The notes: a model not told the origin generated them from the sequence alone. Positions 42,637-51,378 are shown, numbered from the stretch's first letter. The stretch: 64,000 bases of DNA from Conchocele bisecta (GCA_029237695.1 CM055280.1:33390616-33454615); one strand, 5' to 3'. Made by a program: numbers and translations.

Positions 42637-42876
42637 TTATTCCAGCTTATATACGTCGGGTAATTCGTCGTCTGAGGTAAGCGCGTTTTTCAATTTCGCG
42701 TTTTCACTTTCCAATTCAACAATATGTTTTTGCTCCTCTTCAACTAACTTATTATACCGTTTTACCGTAGCATCGTAATTATCCACCTCTCGTTGTAAAT
42801 GCTCTATTAGGTTTCCAATTTCTAATGTTATCACTAAAAGAGTTTTCTGAGCATCAAGTATTTCAGCTTTATTCAT
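42637..42876 (-). CDS. Gag N-terminal coiled-coil segment
   Basis: 79 codons starting at ATG 42876, the first ATG after the primer site (about 157 bp from it), so this is probably the true Gag start. The sequence is helical with leucine/isoleucine spacing (ITLEIGNLIEHLQREVDNYD, KHIVELESENAKLKNAL). It ends at a TAA at 42637. The acidic continuation in another frame (through SSGQSEDNEEAD) leads into the 41925-42548 segment, so one frame change separates them. Confidence 0.65.
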   Translation of the reverse strand: MNKAEILDAQKTLLVITLEIGNLIEHLQREVDNYDATVKRYNKLVEEEQKHIVELESENAKLKNALTSDDELPDVYKLE

Positions 42877-43032
42877 GATTTAACTCAAGAGCAGAAACAT
42901 AGTCACCGTTAGCCAGTCTAGGAATTTCAAGAAAACAATTGCCACACAATTTGACCACAATTATAATCAACTCCACTACTCGGACTTTAGCGCACAGGAC
43001 AAAACCACTGTAACAGCGTGTGCAAGTCCATA

Positions 43033-43051
43033 AATCCCACCGCTGCCACCA
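43033..43051 (-). promoter_or_regulatory. Primer binding site for tRNA-Leu
   Basis: The plus strand reads AATCCCACCGCTGCCACCA, one base inside the 5' LTR (43053). This is the 3' end of a tRNA including CCA, so the minus strand is a 19-nt primer binding site TGGTGGCAGCGGTGGGATT. From memory, AATCCCACCGCTGCCA is the acceptor/T-arm end of animal tRNA-Leu (AAG/UAG). Confidence 0.85.
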
Positions 43052-43219
43052 GTGTTATATTTTGAACATTGGACCGTACGGACGACACACTCCATACGCT
43101 GTATCCGTGCATAATCGATGCGCCATCAGTAGCGATATCCGTAATTGTGCGGCAATTTATGATGATTCCATTTGATCAAGGCCAAAGTAATTTCACAAAC
43201 TCATTCACTGCATTAACTC

Positions 43220-43225
43220 TTTATT
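43220..43225 (-). promoter_or_regulatory. AATAAA in the 5' LTR
   Basis: Same AATAAA hexamer as 34427-34432. Its position downstream of the TATA box places it in the R/U5 part of the LTR. Confidence 0.45.
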
Positions 43226-43495
43226 ACAAGACAACTTATCCACGTGTTGGTAGCATGACTTAAAATATTCGTATAATAACACTTAAACTGTTTGCCGAAC
43301 GTTATAATGGTTAAGTACAATCTAATTCATTTCTTTTCCTCTATTCCAAATTATAGTGTTTCCCATGGAATATATTTAATTGAATATAAATACATAGCTC
43401 AATGTATATTCTAAACATAAGTCTTTCAACATGGTTAGCATATGATGAAGACTGAGACTAAAACTTTGAATTCCCTAGAGAATGAGATGCAGACC

Positions 43496-43504
43496 CCTTT
43501 TATA
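43496..43504 (-). promoter_or_regulatory. LTR TATA box
   Basis: TATAAAAGG on the minus strand (plus CCTTTTATA), within ACTATAAAAGGGGTCTGCAT. Transcription would start about 25-30 bp further on, near 43465-43470. It is identical in the other LTR (around 34707). Confidence 0.55.
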
Positions 43505-43776
43505 GTAAACAGCATAATGCTCAGTTGCAACACAACCATAGACTCAATGTTGGTTTGAGCCGAGCGGCTCATTGCGAGCATGCAACAGGTTTTGAGCCAA
43601 CATCCAGTCTCCAAGCAACTGTTAGTCAACTCAAAGCAACCACTGACCTAGTTTCTCTGAGCAACATGTAGAAATTAGAACAGAGTTACCCAGTTTCACG
43701 ACAGCTAACACATGTAAGCCATACGGGAAAAGGTGCATAAAGTCCAATTGACCATAAAGCCAAATCATAACAATAT

Positions 43777-44185
43777 ACATGTACATATGTAGTACTGTAA
43801 ATTAATCATAATGTCCTAGATGTCTTTGATATTTATCATGTTTATATGACTATGTTTCAGTAACGAGCTGTCTCATCAGCATCTGCACTGTTTGCAACAA
43901 TTTTTCGGATTTCCCCCATACATTTTGTGTTGTTTTTTTCTGAAATATTTGTAACACCCCTATTCTGAAGGGACATTTATTTATATCTGAATCTATTAAA
44001 TCTCTTTACTAGCTGACTGAATGACAAACAGTGTAGGTGCTGATCAGATTGCTTGAGGACCTGGGGCCATACTGTTCACCAGTATTGTATGTCACCTTTT
44101 ATATACCGGTACCAGTAATTAACTGGAAGCCCAGTCACGTGCTTACGAGTTACAGTGAGGAAGCAGTATATTTAAATATACATAT
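43777..44185. repeat. Family C remnant, no gene
   Basis: Bases 43860-43995 contain ACGAGCTGTCTCATCAGCAT, CTGCACTGTTTGCAACAATT and CCTATTCTGAAGGGACA, the right half of a family C element. ACAGTGTAGGTGCTGATCAG at 44026 is D-like. Confidence 0.5.
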
Positions 44186-44189
44186 ATAT

Positions 44190-44253
44190 TTAGCACAACA
44201 ATTGAGGGATATAGTGACATGCAGATGCCCCATATCCCTCAATTGTTGTGCTA
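44190..44253. repeat. Hairpin with 24-bp arms
   Basis: TAGCACAACAATTGAGGGAT, ATAG pairs with TATCCCTCAATTGTTGTGCT across GTGACATGCAGATGCCC. Perfect or nearly so. The open frame through it on the plus strand (44037-44465) is not recognisable. Confidence 0.75.
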
Positions 44254-44529
44254 TGCATATATCCAAGCAAATCCAACAGAAAAACAAACCAGTTGCAAAA
44301 GTATACAAATGTATATATCCATTGACATCATGCACACTGAGTCTGATCCCGACCCAGGAACCAGTAGTACATGTAGTAGCAGTGACACTGAATCAGATTC
44401 TGATTGCTAGAAATTATCGCCTGGGTGAATGTGGACATTGGTCAACATTACTGAACGATATGTAAATTTACATGTGCAATGTCTAGTATTGTATACTATT
44501 AAAATTAAATAGGATCTATTAAAGCAATT

Positions 44530-44860
44530 TTAAGCCTTTCAACTCCATGCAGATCTCGATCTAGACTATACATGTAGCAGTTTTGCAAGCAGTGTAGATC
44601 CAGATGAGCCGTCTCATAAGGATCTACTCTATTTGCGTAGCTGATCCGAGGGTAATAACAGACTTGTTACCATCAAAATCGTACCAAATGTTCAGCATGT
44701 CCAGTTCTTGGACTTGGTATTTACCCTAATTATTCAGACACTATTTTGGGATAATCCAAATACTTTTTGTTAAAAAGGATCTAAACTGTGTATGATAGAT
44801 GTGTCACTGACTGAATGGCAACCAGTGTAGACACTGATCAGAGTGCACGGATGTTTTCAA
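44530..44860. repeat. Family C and D-like fragments
   Basis: AAGCCTTTCAACTCCATGCA and GTGTAGATCCAGATGAGCCG, TCTCATAAGGATCTAC are family C. AACCAGTGTAGACACTGATC at 44820 is D-like. Confidence 0.5.
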
Positions 44861-45460
44861 GGCACCCCCTCCATGAATTATTTTAAACAATTTGGAGCCC
44901 CCCCCCCTCCCTCAATATCTGTGAAGATTTTCGCCCCCCCCACCCCCCCCCCCTCTGGCGCAGTCGATATTTCCCCCCCCCCCCCGGCATTTCATCCAGC
45001 CCCCCCTCCGGCGATAAATAATGACCAGTCCCTAAGTTGGCGGAATATATATTTGCTTGCGCACTCAGCAATGTTTTCTCTCCCGTATGGAACGCAAACT
45101 GTACATAAACTCGAATCCTTACATGCCTGTACGCAGGGGGTGGGGGGGGGGGGGGGGGGGGGTGTTCTTACGCAACGCCCCCTAAATTAGCCGAGGTCCG
45201 CTATTTTTCAAACAGTAATCTCAACAAATCTTGAAATGCATTAATATACAGGTAATTTGCATGAAAATGTCACAATTTACCACCGTTGAAATCCGAATTT
45301 AAATGACATACAATGCAGGAGAGTGCATTTCAGGCCATCTAGGTTTAACAAATTTCAGGGGGGTAACCCCCTAGCGTACTCGCGCCACTACATGGGGCTC
45401 GCCCCTGACGCACCCCCCTGACGCACCCCCAATAGAAAATCCTGCGTACGGGCCTGCATT
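44861..45460. repeat. G/C-homopolymer element
   Basis: C runs at 44899-44907, 44933-44953 and 44973-44986, and a G run at 45137-45162. CGGCGATAAATAATGACCAG TCC matches the inverse at 33945-33965, so these are two copies of one element family with homopolymeric ends. The later part (CGCCCCTGACGCACCCCCC) is also repetitive. No gene. Confidence 0.55.
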
Positions 45461-45464
45461 ATTG

Positions 45465-45640
45465 CTAGCTCTAAATAATTAGTATTTAGAGTGAGCTCCA
45501 AATCATTTGAAGAGCTCTCTAAATCATTTCAAATAATTAATGTGAGCTCTAAATATCCAGGAACGCCAAATCTACATAAACTCAAATAATTAATGCGAGC
45601 TCTAATTAGAGCTCGCATTAATTATTTGGCGTTCCATACT
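45465..45640. repeat. Inverted repeat of GAGCTCTAA modules
   Basis: TCAAATAATTAATGCGAGCT, CTAA is followed by its perfect inverse TTAGAGCTCGCATTAATTAT, with GGAACGCCAAAT/ATTTGGCGTTCC outside. Further imperfect GTGAGCTC copies lie upstream from 45490. Confidence 0.75.
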
Positions 45641-45940
45641 ACGACAGCACGGTACTACGATGTTGGTACATGTACCGTAGTGTTACGATGGCGATAACAC
45701 AATAACGATACTACGATGGTAATACCACGATGCCACGGCGGCAATAATACGATAGTCATCATGATATCACCGTCGCACTATCTGCGTCATCGTACTGTCG
45801 TCATCGTACATCGTTATCTTGCTAACATAGTATTGTCATCGTAGTATCGTACTATCGCCATCGTAATATCGTATTGTCGCCATCGTTGTATTATCATATC
45901 GACATCGTACTATCATGCTGTCGTAGTATCGATTCAATAT
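45640..45940. repeat. TACGATG/CATCGTA low-complexity block
   Basis: The first half repeats ACTACGATG and TACGATGGC-like phrases. From about 45765 the second half repeats the opposite strand (GTCATCGTA, CGCCATCGTA). The block is therefore an irregular inverted repeat of short units. Confidence 0.6.
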
Positions 45941-46099
45941 TGCGATGGCTTTAACGGAACACCGTACTAATTTTTACAAAACCGTGATAATGATAATGTA
46001 CTTACATTCTAAGAAAGTGTCTATTTCCGGCATTTATTTTTTGGCAGCCAGTCATCAGTTAGAAAGTGTCAAATTCGGGTATTAATAAAGCGAAAGTAT

Positions 46100-46134
46100 C
46101 AACAGGGGCGGATCTAGAGGGTCTGTGTGTGTGT

Positions 46135-46180
<46 letters not shown>

Positions 46181-46502
46181 GTGGGGGGGGGGGGGGGGGG
46201 GAGGGGGTCCGTTGTTGCAACCCCCCCCCCCCCCCCCGTCGCCCCCCCCCGTTCAGTCACGGAGTTTACGTAGATCACAGTTTACCACCAGTTGGAGTCT
46301 GAATTTAAATTTAAATGCCGTAAAACACAGGAAAGTGCATTTCGAAGAACTCGAAAATAGGACAACCCCATAGTTGCGAACGGTAACTCTTGCAATTACT
46401 CTTGAGTAGATTGCAAGAGTTACCTTCGCAACTAGACCCCCCCCCCCCCCCCCCCCCCCCCGCCCCCCCCCCCAGTTCCCCAAATGCTGGATCCGCCCCT
46501 GA
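46100..46502. repeat. CAGGGGCGGATC element with G and C tracts
   Basis: CAACAGGGGCGGATCTAGAG at the left and GCTGGATCCGCCCCTG at the right are inverted ends. Inside is a G tract (46134-46210, interrupted by A and T), C tracts at 46220-46250 and 46436-46472, and a hairpin GCGAACGGTAACTCTTGCAA around 46375-46430. Frames encoding poly-Gly are artefacts. Confidence 0.7.
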
Positions 46503-46599
46503 TCGGTGTGTATTTGGTAATAATTCATCACCTAGATACTGTCTAATATTAGGCAGCAAGTCATCCTGAAGGGTTTCGGGAAATGAACAATTCCATTTA

Positions 46600-46810
46600 A
46601 GCGGTCTGGAATTACCTCCCTTATTTTTTGCGACGTATTTATCCGATACTGATTTGGAAAATCCGCTATATTTTCCGTAAATGACGTTGAAAAATGACAA
46701 CAAAATCAGAGCTTTTGCGAAGTTCAATTCCGCATGAGCTCTGAATTTTGTGTAAAATGTCGATGCCATTTACGAAAACTATGGCCATTTTTCGAAATCA
46801 ATATCGGCGA
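46600..46810. repeat. Family M, diverged copy
   Basis: TTCCGTAAATGACGTTGAAA, CAATTCCGCATGAGCTC and CCATTTACGAAAAC are recognisable family M modules, in a different overall frame of spacing. Confidence 0.4.
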
Positions 46811-46864
46811 AAAATGCACTAAGGATGGTAATTTCATAGCCGGACCTCATATTACGTAGTTCTT

Positions 46865-47095
46865 GTCATCATTAGTGGATATGGATGGAGGAAATGGGCT
46901 TATGGATCTTGCAACCAGTGCCGATCCAAATCAGCCTGTGCATCCGCACAGTCTGATCAGGATCTGCACTGTTCGCCATTCCATCGATGAAACACCCGTC
47001 ATGCTTGTGACAAGCGATATCGCTCGCCTTCAGGCTACAGGTGATCAGGAGCTACACTGGCCACAAATCCCATAAGCCCCATTTATCCAGTCACA
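46865..47095. repeat. Family D element
   Basis: ATGGATGGAGGAAATGGGCT at the left and CCCCATTTATCCAGTCACAG at the right. Inside are TCAGCCTGTGCATCCGCACA, GTCTGATCAGGATCTGCACT and TTCGCCATTCCATC. It is very close to the copy at 24699. Confidence 0.7.
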
Positions 47096-47099
47096 GCCA

Positions 47100-47587
47100 T
47101 ATTATAGATAAAACCACTTGCGTTGGTGTTTCCCTTATCCGTTGTTCCTGTCAACGTTTCCTTGACTATAAGTGGGGTAAGTAAGTCGTATATACCACTA
47201 ACAGACTAAGGCAATACAAAATTAATTTACTGAATCTCATTTCCACCGCCCCTAAAATAATGCCAGAAAAATATTTTATTTGTATAAATTTTAAGAAATA
47301 TCATTATGGTTGTTTTTGTAACACTACATGTGTTTACAACAAGTTTTAATAAAAATACAAGACACCCACCGCCACATTTTTCGCCAAAATTCGGATGATA
47401 TTAACTTTATATGGCCTAACTGTGCATTCGTTAATGCGCCGCGGAGAGACGAAAATTAAATGCTTCGTTCATTCGGTTTTACGACCAGCAGAAGCGAAAC
47501 TGAAAAAAAACCGTTACAGATCGTTTATTATAAAATACATCTCAGATATGCAGAGACCGTGATGAAGCAGAATAAGAAAAACATAGT
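47100..47587. other. No gene seen
   Basis: Unassigned AT-rich DNA. Confidence 0.45.
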
Positions 47588-47809
47588 TTAACCCTTAGAC
47601 CGCTATCTTAATTTTTTGTCGTCAGCTGTTTATTTTCTATTTTCCATTTGTATCATCAAAAACATACTTTGACAGCACTTTAGAATAATTAACAACATGC
47701 TTTGACAGCACTTCAGAACATGTCAAAGCATGTTTTTATTGAGAAATAAGGCAAGATATAAAAGCAACAGCAGACGACAATTGTTGTGAGTAGCGGTCTA
47801 AGGAGTTAA
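47588..47809. repeat. Family A foldback element
   Basis: TTAA (47588-47591) then CCCTTAGACCGCTATC. The right end is AGCGGTCTAAGGAG then TTAA (47806-47809). The second hairpin arm is shortened (CACTTCAGAACATGTCAAAG). Confidence 0.8.
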
Positions 47810-47849
47810 CTATAAAGTTGTATCGTATTGTTATGCCCCACGACGATAG

Positions 47850-48290
47850 TGATATAATTTAGTGTTACCCTCGTCCGTCCGTCCGTCCGTCTTGTCCTTC
47901 CGTCCGTCAACAACCTTGTAATACGTAAAACTTTTAAACCGTACGAGCTACAGATCTGCAACTGGGTATGTAGCTTCCTTATGATGAGTAGATGGGCAAA
48001 GTTTGTTTTTATTTTTTTATTCGACCCCCGGGTCATGGATTATCTCCCCCTTTTCGACTTAGAATTTGACAATTTTGCCTTGTAACTTGCAAAACTTCTA
48101 AATCTTAATTATTAAATAGCTGTAGGCTTGATACTTGGTAGGCATATGTAGCTTCTTTATGGTGTGTAGATGCACAAAGTGAATTTATAGTTTTGCTTTG
48201 ATAGTTAGCCATGGATTATCTCCCCCTTTTTGATTTGGAATTTTACCTCGTTTACTATCAAGGCGATATGTGGTGCATCTGTGTTCTATG
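47850..48290. repeat. Family R dispersed repeat
   Basis: CGTCCGTCCGTCCGTC tandem, TAATACGTAAAACTTTTAAA, CATGGATTATCTCCCCCTTT (twice) and TATGGTGTGTAGATGCACAA, in the same order as 6640-7170. Confidence 0.6.
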
Positions 48291-48741
48291 AACCCATTTT
48301 CTACTTTAACCTATTTGTACATATAAATCGCCTGTAAAAATAGGGGATTGGTAAAAACAAAAAGTATAATACTGTAAAATAACTAGCGAACGCTAGATGT
48401 TTTTTAGTACCCATAGGTAATACTAAATTATTTTATTTAAATTAACTACACTAGCGTCTATAATGGCAAATTCTAGATTTGGTATAACAACACATTTTTA
48501 CTCTCGCTTTTTCCCTTATTGGAGTGGTACTGTGGTACAGACATAGCAAAAACACCAACGTATGCCAAACCAAATTATCTCCCCTGCTTATCACAGTTTC
48601 TGATAACATGTAATAACGCATGCTTTTGGTAATGTGATCAAATAAATGTAAATGGTGTGATAAATTCATATGTCATTTACTGTGCTTGAATCAAACAAAC
48701 ACATATTGGATATCCGAGACGTCGTCTGAGACACAGTCACT
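48291..48741. other. No gene seen
   Basis: Unassigned AT-rich DNA. The 72-codon minus frame at 48451-48669 is not recognisable. Confidence 0.45.
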
Positions 48742-48958
48742 TTAACCCTTATTACGCTGAATTATTTTGTGTCGTCTGCCGGAAATGTTTTATTTTCAAT
48801 ATTTCTTGACATAAATCTGTTTTGACAGCGCATGAGAATCGTCTCCATTGGAGACGATTCTCATGTGCTGTCAAAACAGATTTTTTTGTTAAGAATTAAG
48901 GCAAACGTGAATGAAAACAGCAGACGACATTTTCCGTCTCCAGCGTAGTAAGGGTTAA
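48742..48958. repeat. Family A-like element with altered core
   Basis: TTAA (48742-48745) then CCCTTATTACGCTGAA. The right end is CAGCGTAGTAAGGG then TTAA (48955-48958). The core reads AGAATCGTCTCC/GGAGACGATTCT instead of the usual AGAATCATTTCC/GGAAATGATTCT, with the changes mirrored on both arms. Confidence 0.85.
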
Positions 48959-49261
48959 AGTTCGTCTCTACGCGACATATAAACGACTAGACGACATGTC
49001 ACTGTTATGGTTGAGTCTCCATATATCACATGCACTAGCACTATAATTATTCATTTAATGCACATATTTCTACTGTATCGCAGATATTAGCTAATTCGGA
49101 AACAAACGGGCCAACGTTCATTGGCCTGACATTTTTTGGACTCAAATGGCCGGGTTTGGAAGGTACTCGAGCCAATTCCCACCCTTAAATATAAGATAAA
49201 AAATGTCGCTAACGAGCCTTCGTACGTACATGTACTAGGATATGTTTGTGGACCGTAATTG

Positions 49262-49345
49262 GTATTTAGCTGAGTGGTGAGCACGTGTAACTGATGATCC
49301 AACGGTCGTAGTTTCGAGCCTCACTTTCGTTGTGTCCTTGAGCAA
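49262..49345 (+). repeat. tRNA-derived SINE head
   Basis: TAGCTGAGTGGTGAGCACGT (A-box-like) and GGTCGTAGTTTCGAGCC (B-box-like) on the plus strand, followed by TGTCCTTGAGCAAGATACTT TATCC. That last phrase is, from memory, a widespread SINE body motif. It is a different family from the minus-strand SINEs. Confidence 0.55.
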
Positions 49346-49384
49346 GATACTTTATCCACACTGCTTCCACCCAACAGTTAATGA

Positions 49385-49575
49385 TCACAGGTGGAAGACT
49401 CGGACATATGGCACCAAAAAAAGATGGTACTGTACGAGACCAAGTGGTGGGGTAATGGGATTTTTTTAATAGGCATATAGAAGATGGTACTGTACGAGAC
49501 CAAGTGGGTGGGGTAATGGGATTTTTTTAATAGGCATTGTTTTGGTGTCATATGTCCGAGTATTCCACCTGTGTT
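49385..49575. repeat. Inverted repeat enclosing a 60-bp duplication
   Basis: ACAGGTGGAAGACTCGGACA, TATGGCACCAAAA on the left is mirrored by TTTTGGTGTCATATGTCCGA on the right. Between them AAGATGGTACTGTACGAGAC, CAAGTGGTGGGGTAATGGG occurs twice, starting at 49421 and 49481. Confidence 0.8.
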
Positions 49576-49751
49576 AAGATGGGTAGCGGCTAATTAACCT
49601 CGATTGTATTTGAAAGTGTATGTCCATGTACATATGAAATAAAATAAAGTATACTCCACATCTCTAAGTCCCCAAAGGGGGTTTGAGATCAATGGAAGAT
49701 AGATAGACAGTCTGTGTGTAGAGAAATGGGGCTTATGAATGTTATAATCAG

Positions 49752-50058
49752 TGTAGCTTCCAGTTGCGGATCCAGGCGGGGGCGTGCCCGGCGCACGCCC
49801 CCTCTAAAATTGGTCGAGTTTAGAGACTTTAACTTATTTTTTCCGTGGAAAGATCTGATTATTTCCTTATTTCTCATACAAAGTGTATGTTGTTACCACT
49901 CAGTTGAACCGTCTCGTCGAGACGGTTCAACTGAGTGGTAACAACATACACTTTTGATGAGAAATAAGTAAAAGTGCAGAAAAAATAATCTGAATTTTTT
50001 GAAAATTGAAATCCACGCCCCCTCTAGACATAAATCCTGGATCCGCCCCTGGCTCCAG
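49752..50058. repeat. CAGGGGCGGATCC element containing a family B core
   Basis: TTGCGGATCCAGGCGGGGGC at the left and CCTGGATCCGCCCCTG at the right, with CGCCCCCTCTA inside both ends. A clean family B palindrome (CACTCAGTTGAACCGTCTCG and its inverse) occupies 49868-49975. Confidence 0.75.
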
Positions 50059-50074
50059 ATCAAATATCAGACTC

Positions 50075-50332
50075 ATGCAGGGGCGGCGGAAGCGGGGGGG
50101 GGGGGGGGCGGGGGGGGGGGGGGGGGGCTGGGGGGGGGGGGGGGGGGGGGGGGGTGGGGGGGGGGGCGGGGGGCCTAGCCCCCCCAATAATTCTGTAAAT
50201 TTTGGATTTTTTATTCTAATATATTTGTGTAATCATGAGTACTGGGAACTTTGCTGAGAAGAACTTTGCTGAGAATGCAGGAAATGGCGTTTCACACCAC
50301 TTGGATTTCAAAAAATTTACGGGGGGGGGGCT

Positions 50333-50382
<50 letters not shown>

Positions 50383-50419
50383 TGCCCCCGGACACCCCCC
50401 CCCCCCCCCCCCCCCCCCC

Positions 50420-50455
<36 letters not shown>

Positions 50456-50525
50456 TAGCGCTATCGCGCTATCGGGCCCTCCGGCCCTCAACATTTCGGG
50501 CCAATAATGTTCGGCTTCCGCCGCC
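50075..50525. repeat. CAGGGGCGGCGGAAGC element with poly-G/poly-C
   Basis: Ends are CAGGGGCGGCGGAAGC and GCTTCCGCCGCC (about 50513). G tracts lie at 50094-50176 and 50322-50380, and a C tract at 50393-50455. The interior TCTGTAAATTTTGGATTTTT and TTTCACACCACTTGGATTTC is ordinary. The tract lengths are unlikely to be exact. Confidence 0.7.
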
Positions 50526-51020
50526 TATGTCCTGTAGCATGATAACGATCTATAACATCATTGCTTTTGAGCAGCATGCAGAGTGTTTCATTAATGGATG
50601 ACGAACATTGTAGATCCTGATCAGACTGTGTAAATGCACAAACTGATCTGGATCTACACTGATCGCAATACACATAAACCACATTTCTCAAACATCCACT
50701 TTCAAACCGACAACGTCTAAGGGAGATAACTGTTAAACAATATCGAAATAAGTCCACAAGAGTGCTCCTCGCCCGGCGATATATTATATGCGACTGTGTC
50801 TGGAGAAATGGGACTTCTGGGTGTTTCGGCCAGTACAGACCAAGATCAGCCTGCGCTGTTCGAAATTCACTTACTGAAACAGTGTGATGCTTCTGACAAA
50901 AAGCAAAATGTCCATATCTAGTCCATAATTATCTAGTTTAATGACTGTGATGGCAGGCCCGGAGCTAGACTGACAACAAATGCCATAAGCCCTATTTATC
51001 CAGTCACAGATACATATAAC
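50526..51020. repeat. Two family D elements
   Basis: Bases 50560-50700 hold the right half (GTAGATCCTGATCAGACTGT, CTGATCTGGATCTACACTGA, CACATTTCTCAAACATC). Bases 50790-51015 are a second, diverged copy (GTCTGGAGAAATGGGACTTC to CCTATTTATCCAGTCACAG). Confidence 0.55.
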
Positions 51021-51039
51021 GGAATGTGATAAGTGAACG

Positions 51040-51240
51040 TGAAAGTGAATCGGGTTAACGTCCCAACAACAGCTAGGGTCATATAGAGACGGGACCACAG
51101 TTTAAAGTCTCATCCGACAGACCAGTGAAATGCAAATACTATGAAAGTATTTTGATGCCTAAGGCGAGGTTTGAAGCCACAACCTCCGGATTGGAAGTCA
51201 GGTGTTCTAACCCCTAGGCCACAATTCCATCCCTTAACGG
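51040..51240 (-). repeat. tRNA-derived SINE
   Basis: On the minus strand: TGGCCTAGGGGTTAGAACAC (A-box-like) and AACCTCCGG-complement, then GGCTTCAAACCTCGCC (B-box-like). The body contains GTTAACGTCCCAACAACAGC. It is the closest relative of 15785-15980. Confidence 0.7.
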
Positions 51241-51241
51241 A

Positions 51242-51378
51242 ATGTGAATGTGAATTGGTCCAACGTGCCAACAACAGATATGGTCATTTAGGGATGGGAC
51301 GTCGATTCGGGGATTGAATCTTCAACTTCTGGTGTTGAAGTCCAGTGCCGCTAGACCACTATGCAACAACCCATTAAA
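51242..51378 (-). repeat. tRNA-derived SINE, second diverged copy
   Basis: On the minus strand: TAGTGGTCTAGCGGCACTGG (A-box-like) and AAGATTCAATCCCCG (B-box-like). The plus-strand body has TCCAACGTGCCAACAACAG. It lies in tandem after the previous SINE. Confidence 0.55.

Larger units (their letters stand above)
34259..43772 (-). mobile_element. Ty3/Gypsy LTR retrotransposon, near full length
   Basis: A 9.5-kb element on the minus strand. LTRs at both ends begin TGTTATAT and end ATAACA (plus-strand reading). ATAT at 34255-34258 and 43773-43776 is a possible 4-bp target duplication, though the site is AT-rich. Order on the minus strand: 5' LTR, leucine tRNA primer site, coiled-coil gag with zinc knuckle, aspartic protease, reverse transcriptase, RNase H, integrase, C2H2 zinc-finger frame, small helical frame, about 750 bp of non-coding DNA, purine tract, 3' LTR. 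The protease-RT-RNase H-integrase order identifies Ty3/Gypsy. Coding is split by about ten frame changes, so this copy is not autonomous as read. By eye the LTRs differ at about 16 bases and 2 indels. Confidence 0.93.
43053..43772 (-). repeat. 5' LTR
   Basis: 720 bp, starting TGTTATATTTTGAACATTGG and ending GCCAAATCATAACA on the plus strand. In the element's sense this is the upstream LTR and carries the promoter. Confidence 0.93.

Noticed and set aside
44037..44465. 142-codon plus frame
   Set aside because: Runs through a perfect hairpin and family remnants, with no recognisable domain and no splice support.
46066..46531. Poly-glycine and poly-proline frames
   Set aside because: Translations of G and C homopolymers in a mobile element. 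Lengths are unreliable.
50235..50601. Gly/Pro-rich frames on both strands
   Set aside because: Same cause: homopolymer tracts, with no start context or conserved domain.
51170..51230. Functional tRNA gene
   Set aside because: A- and B-box-like motifs are present, but the cloverleaf is degraded and the unit continues into a SINE body found at other sites.
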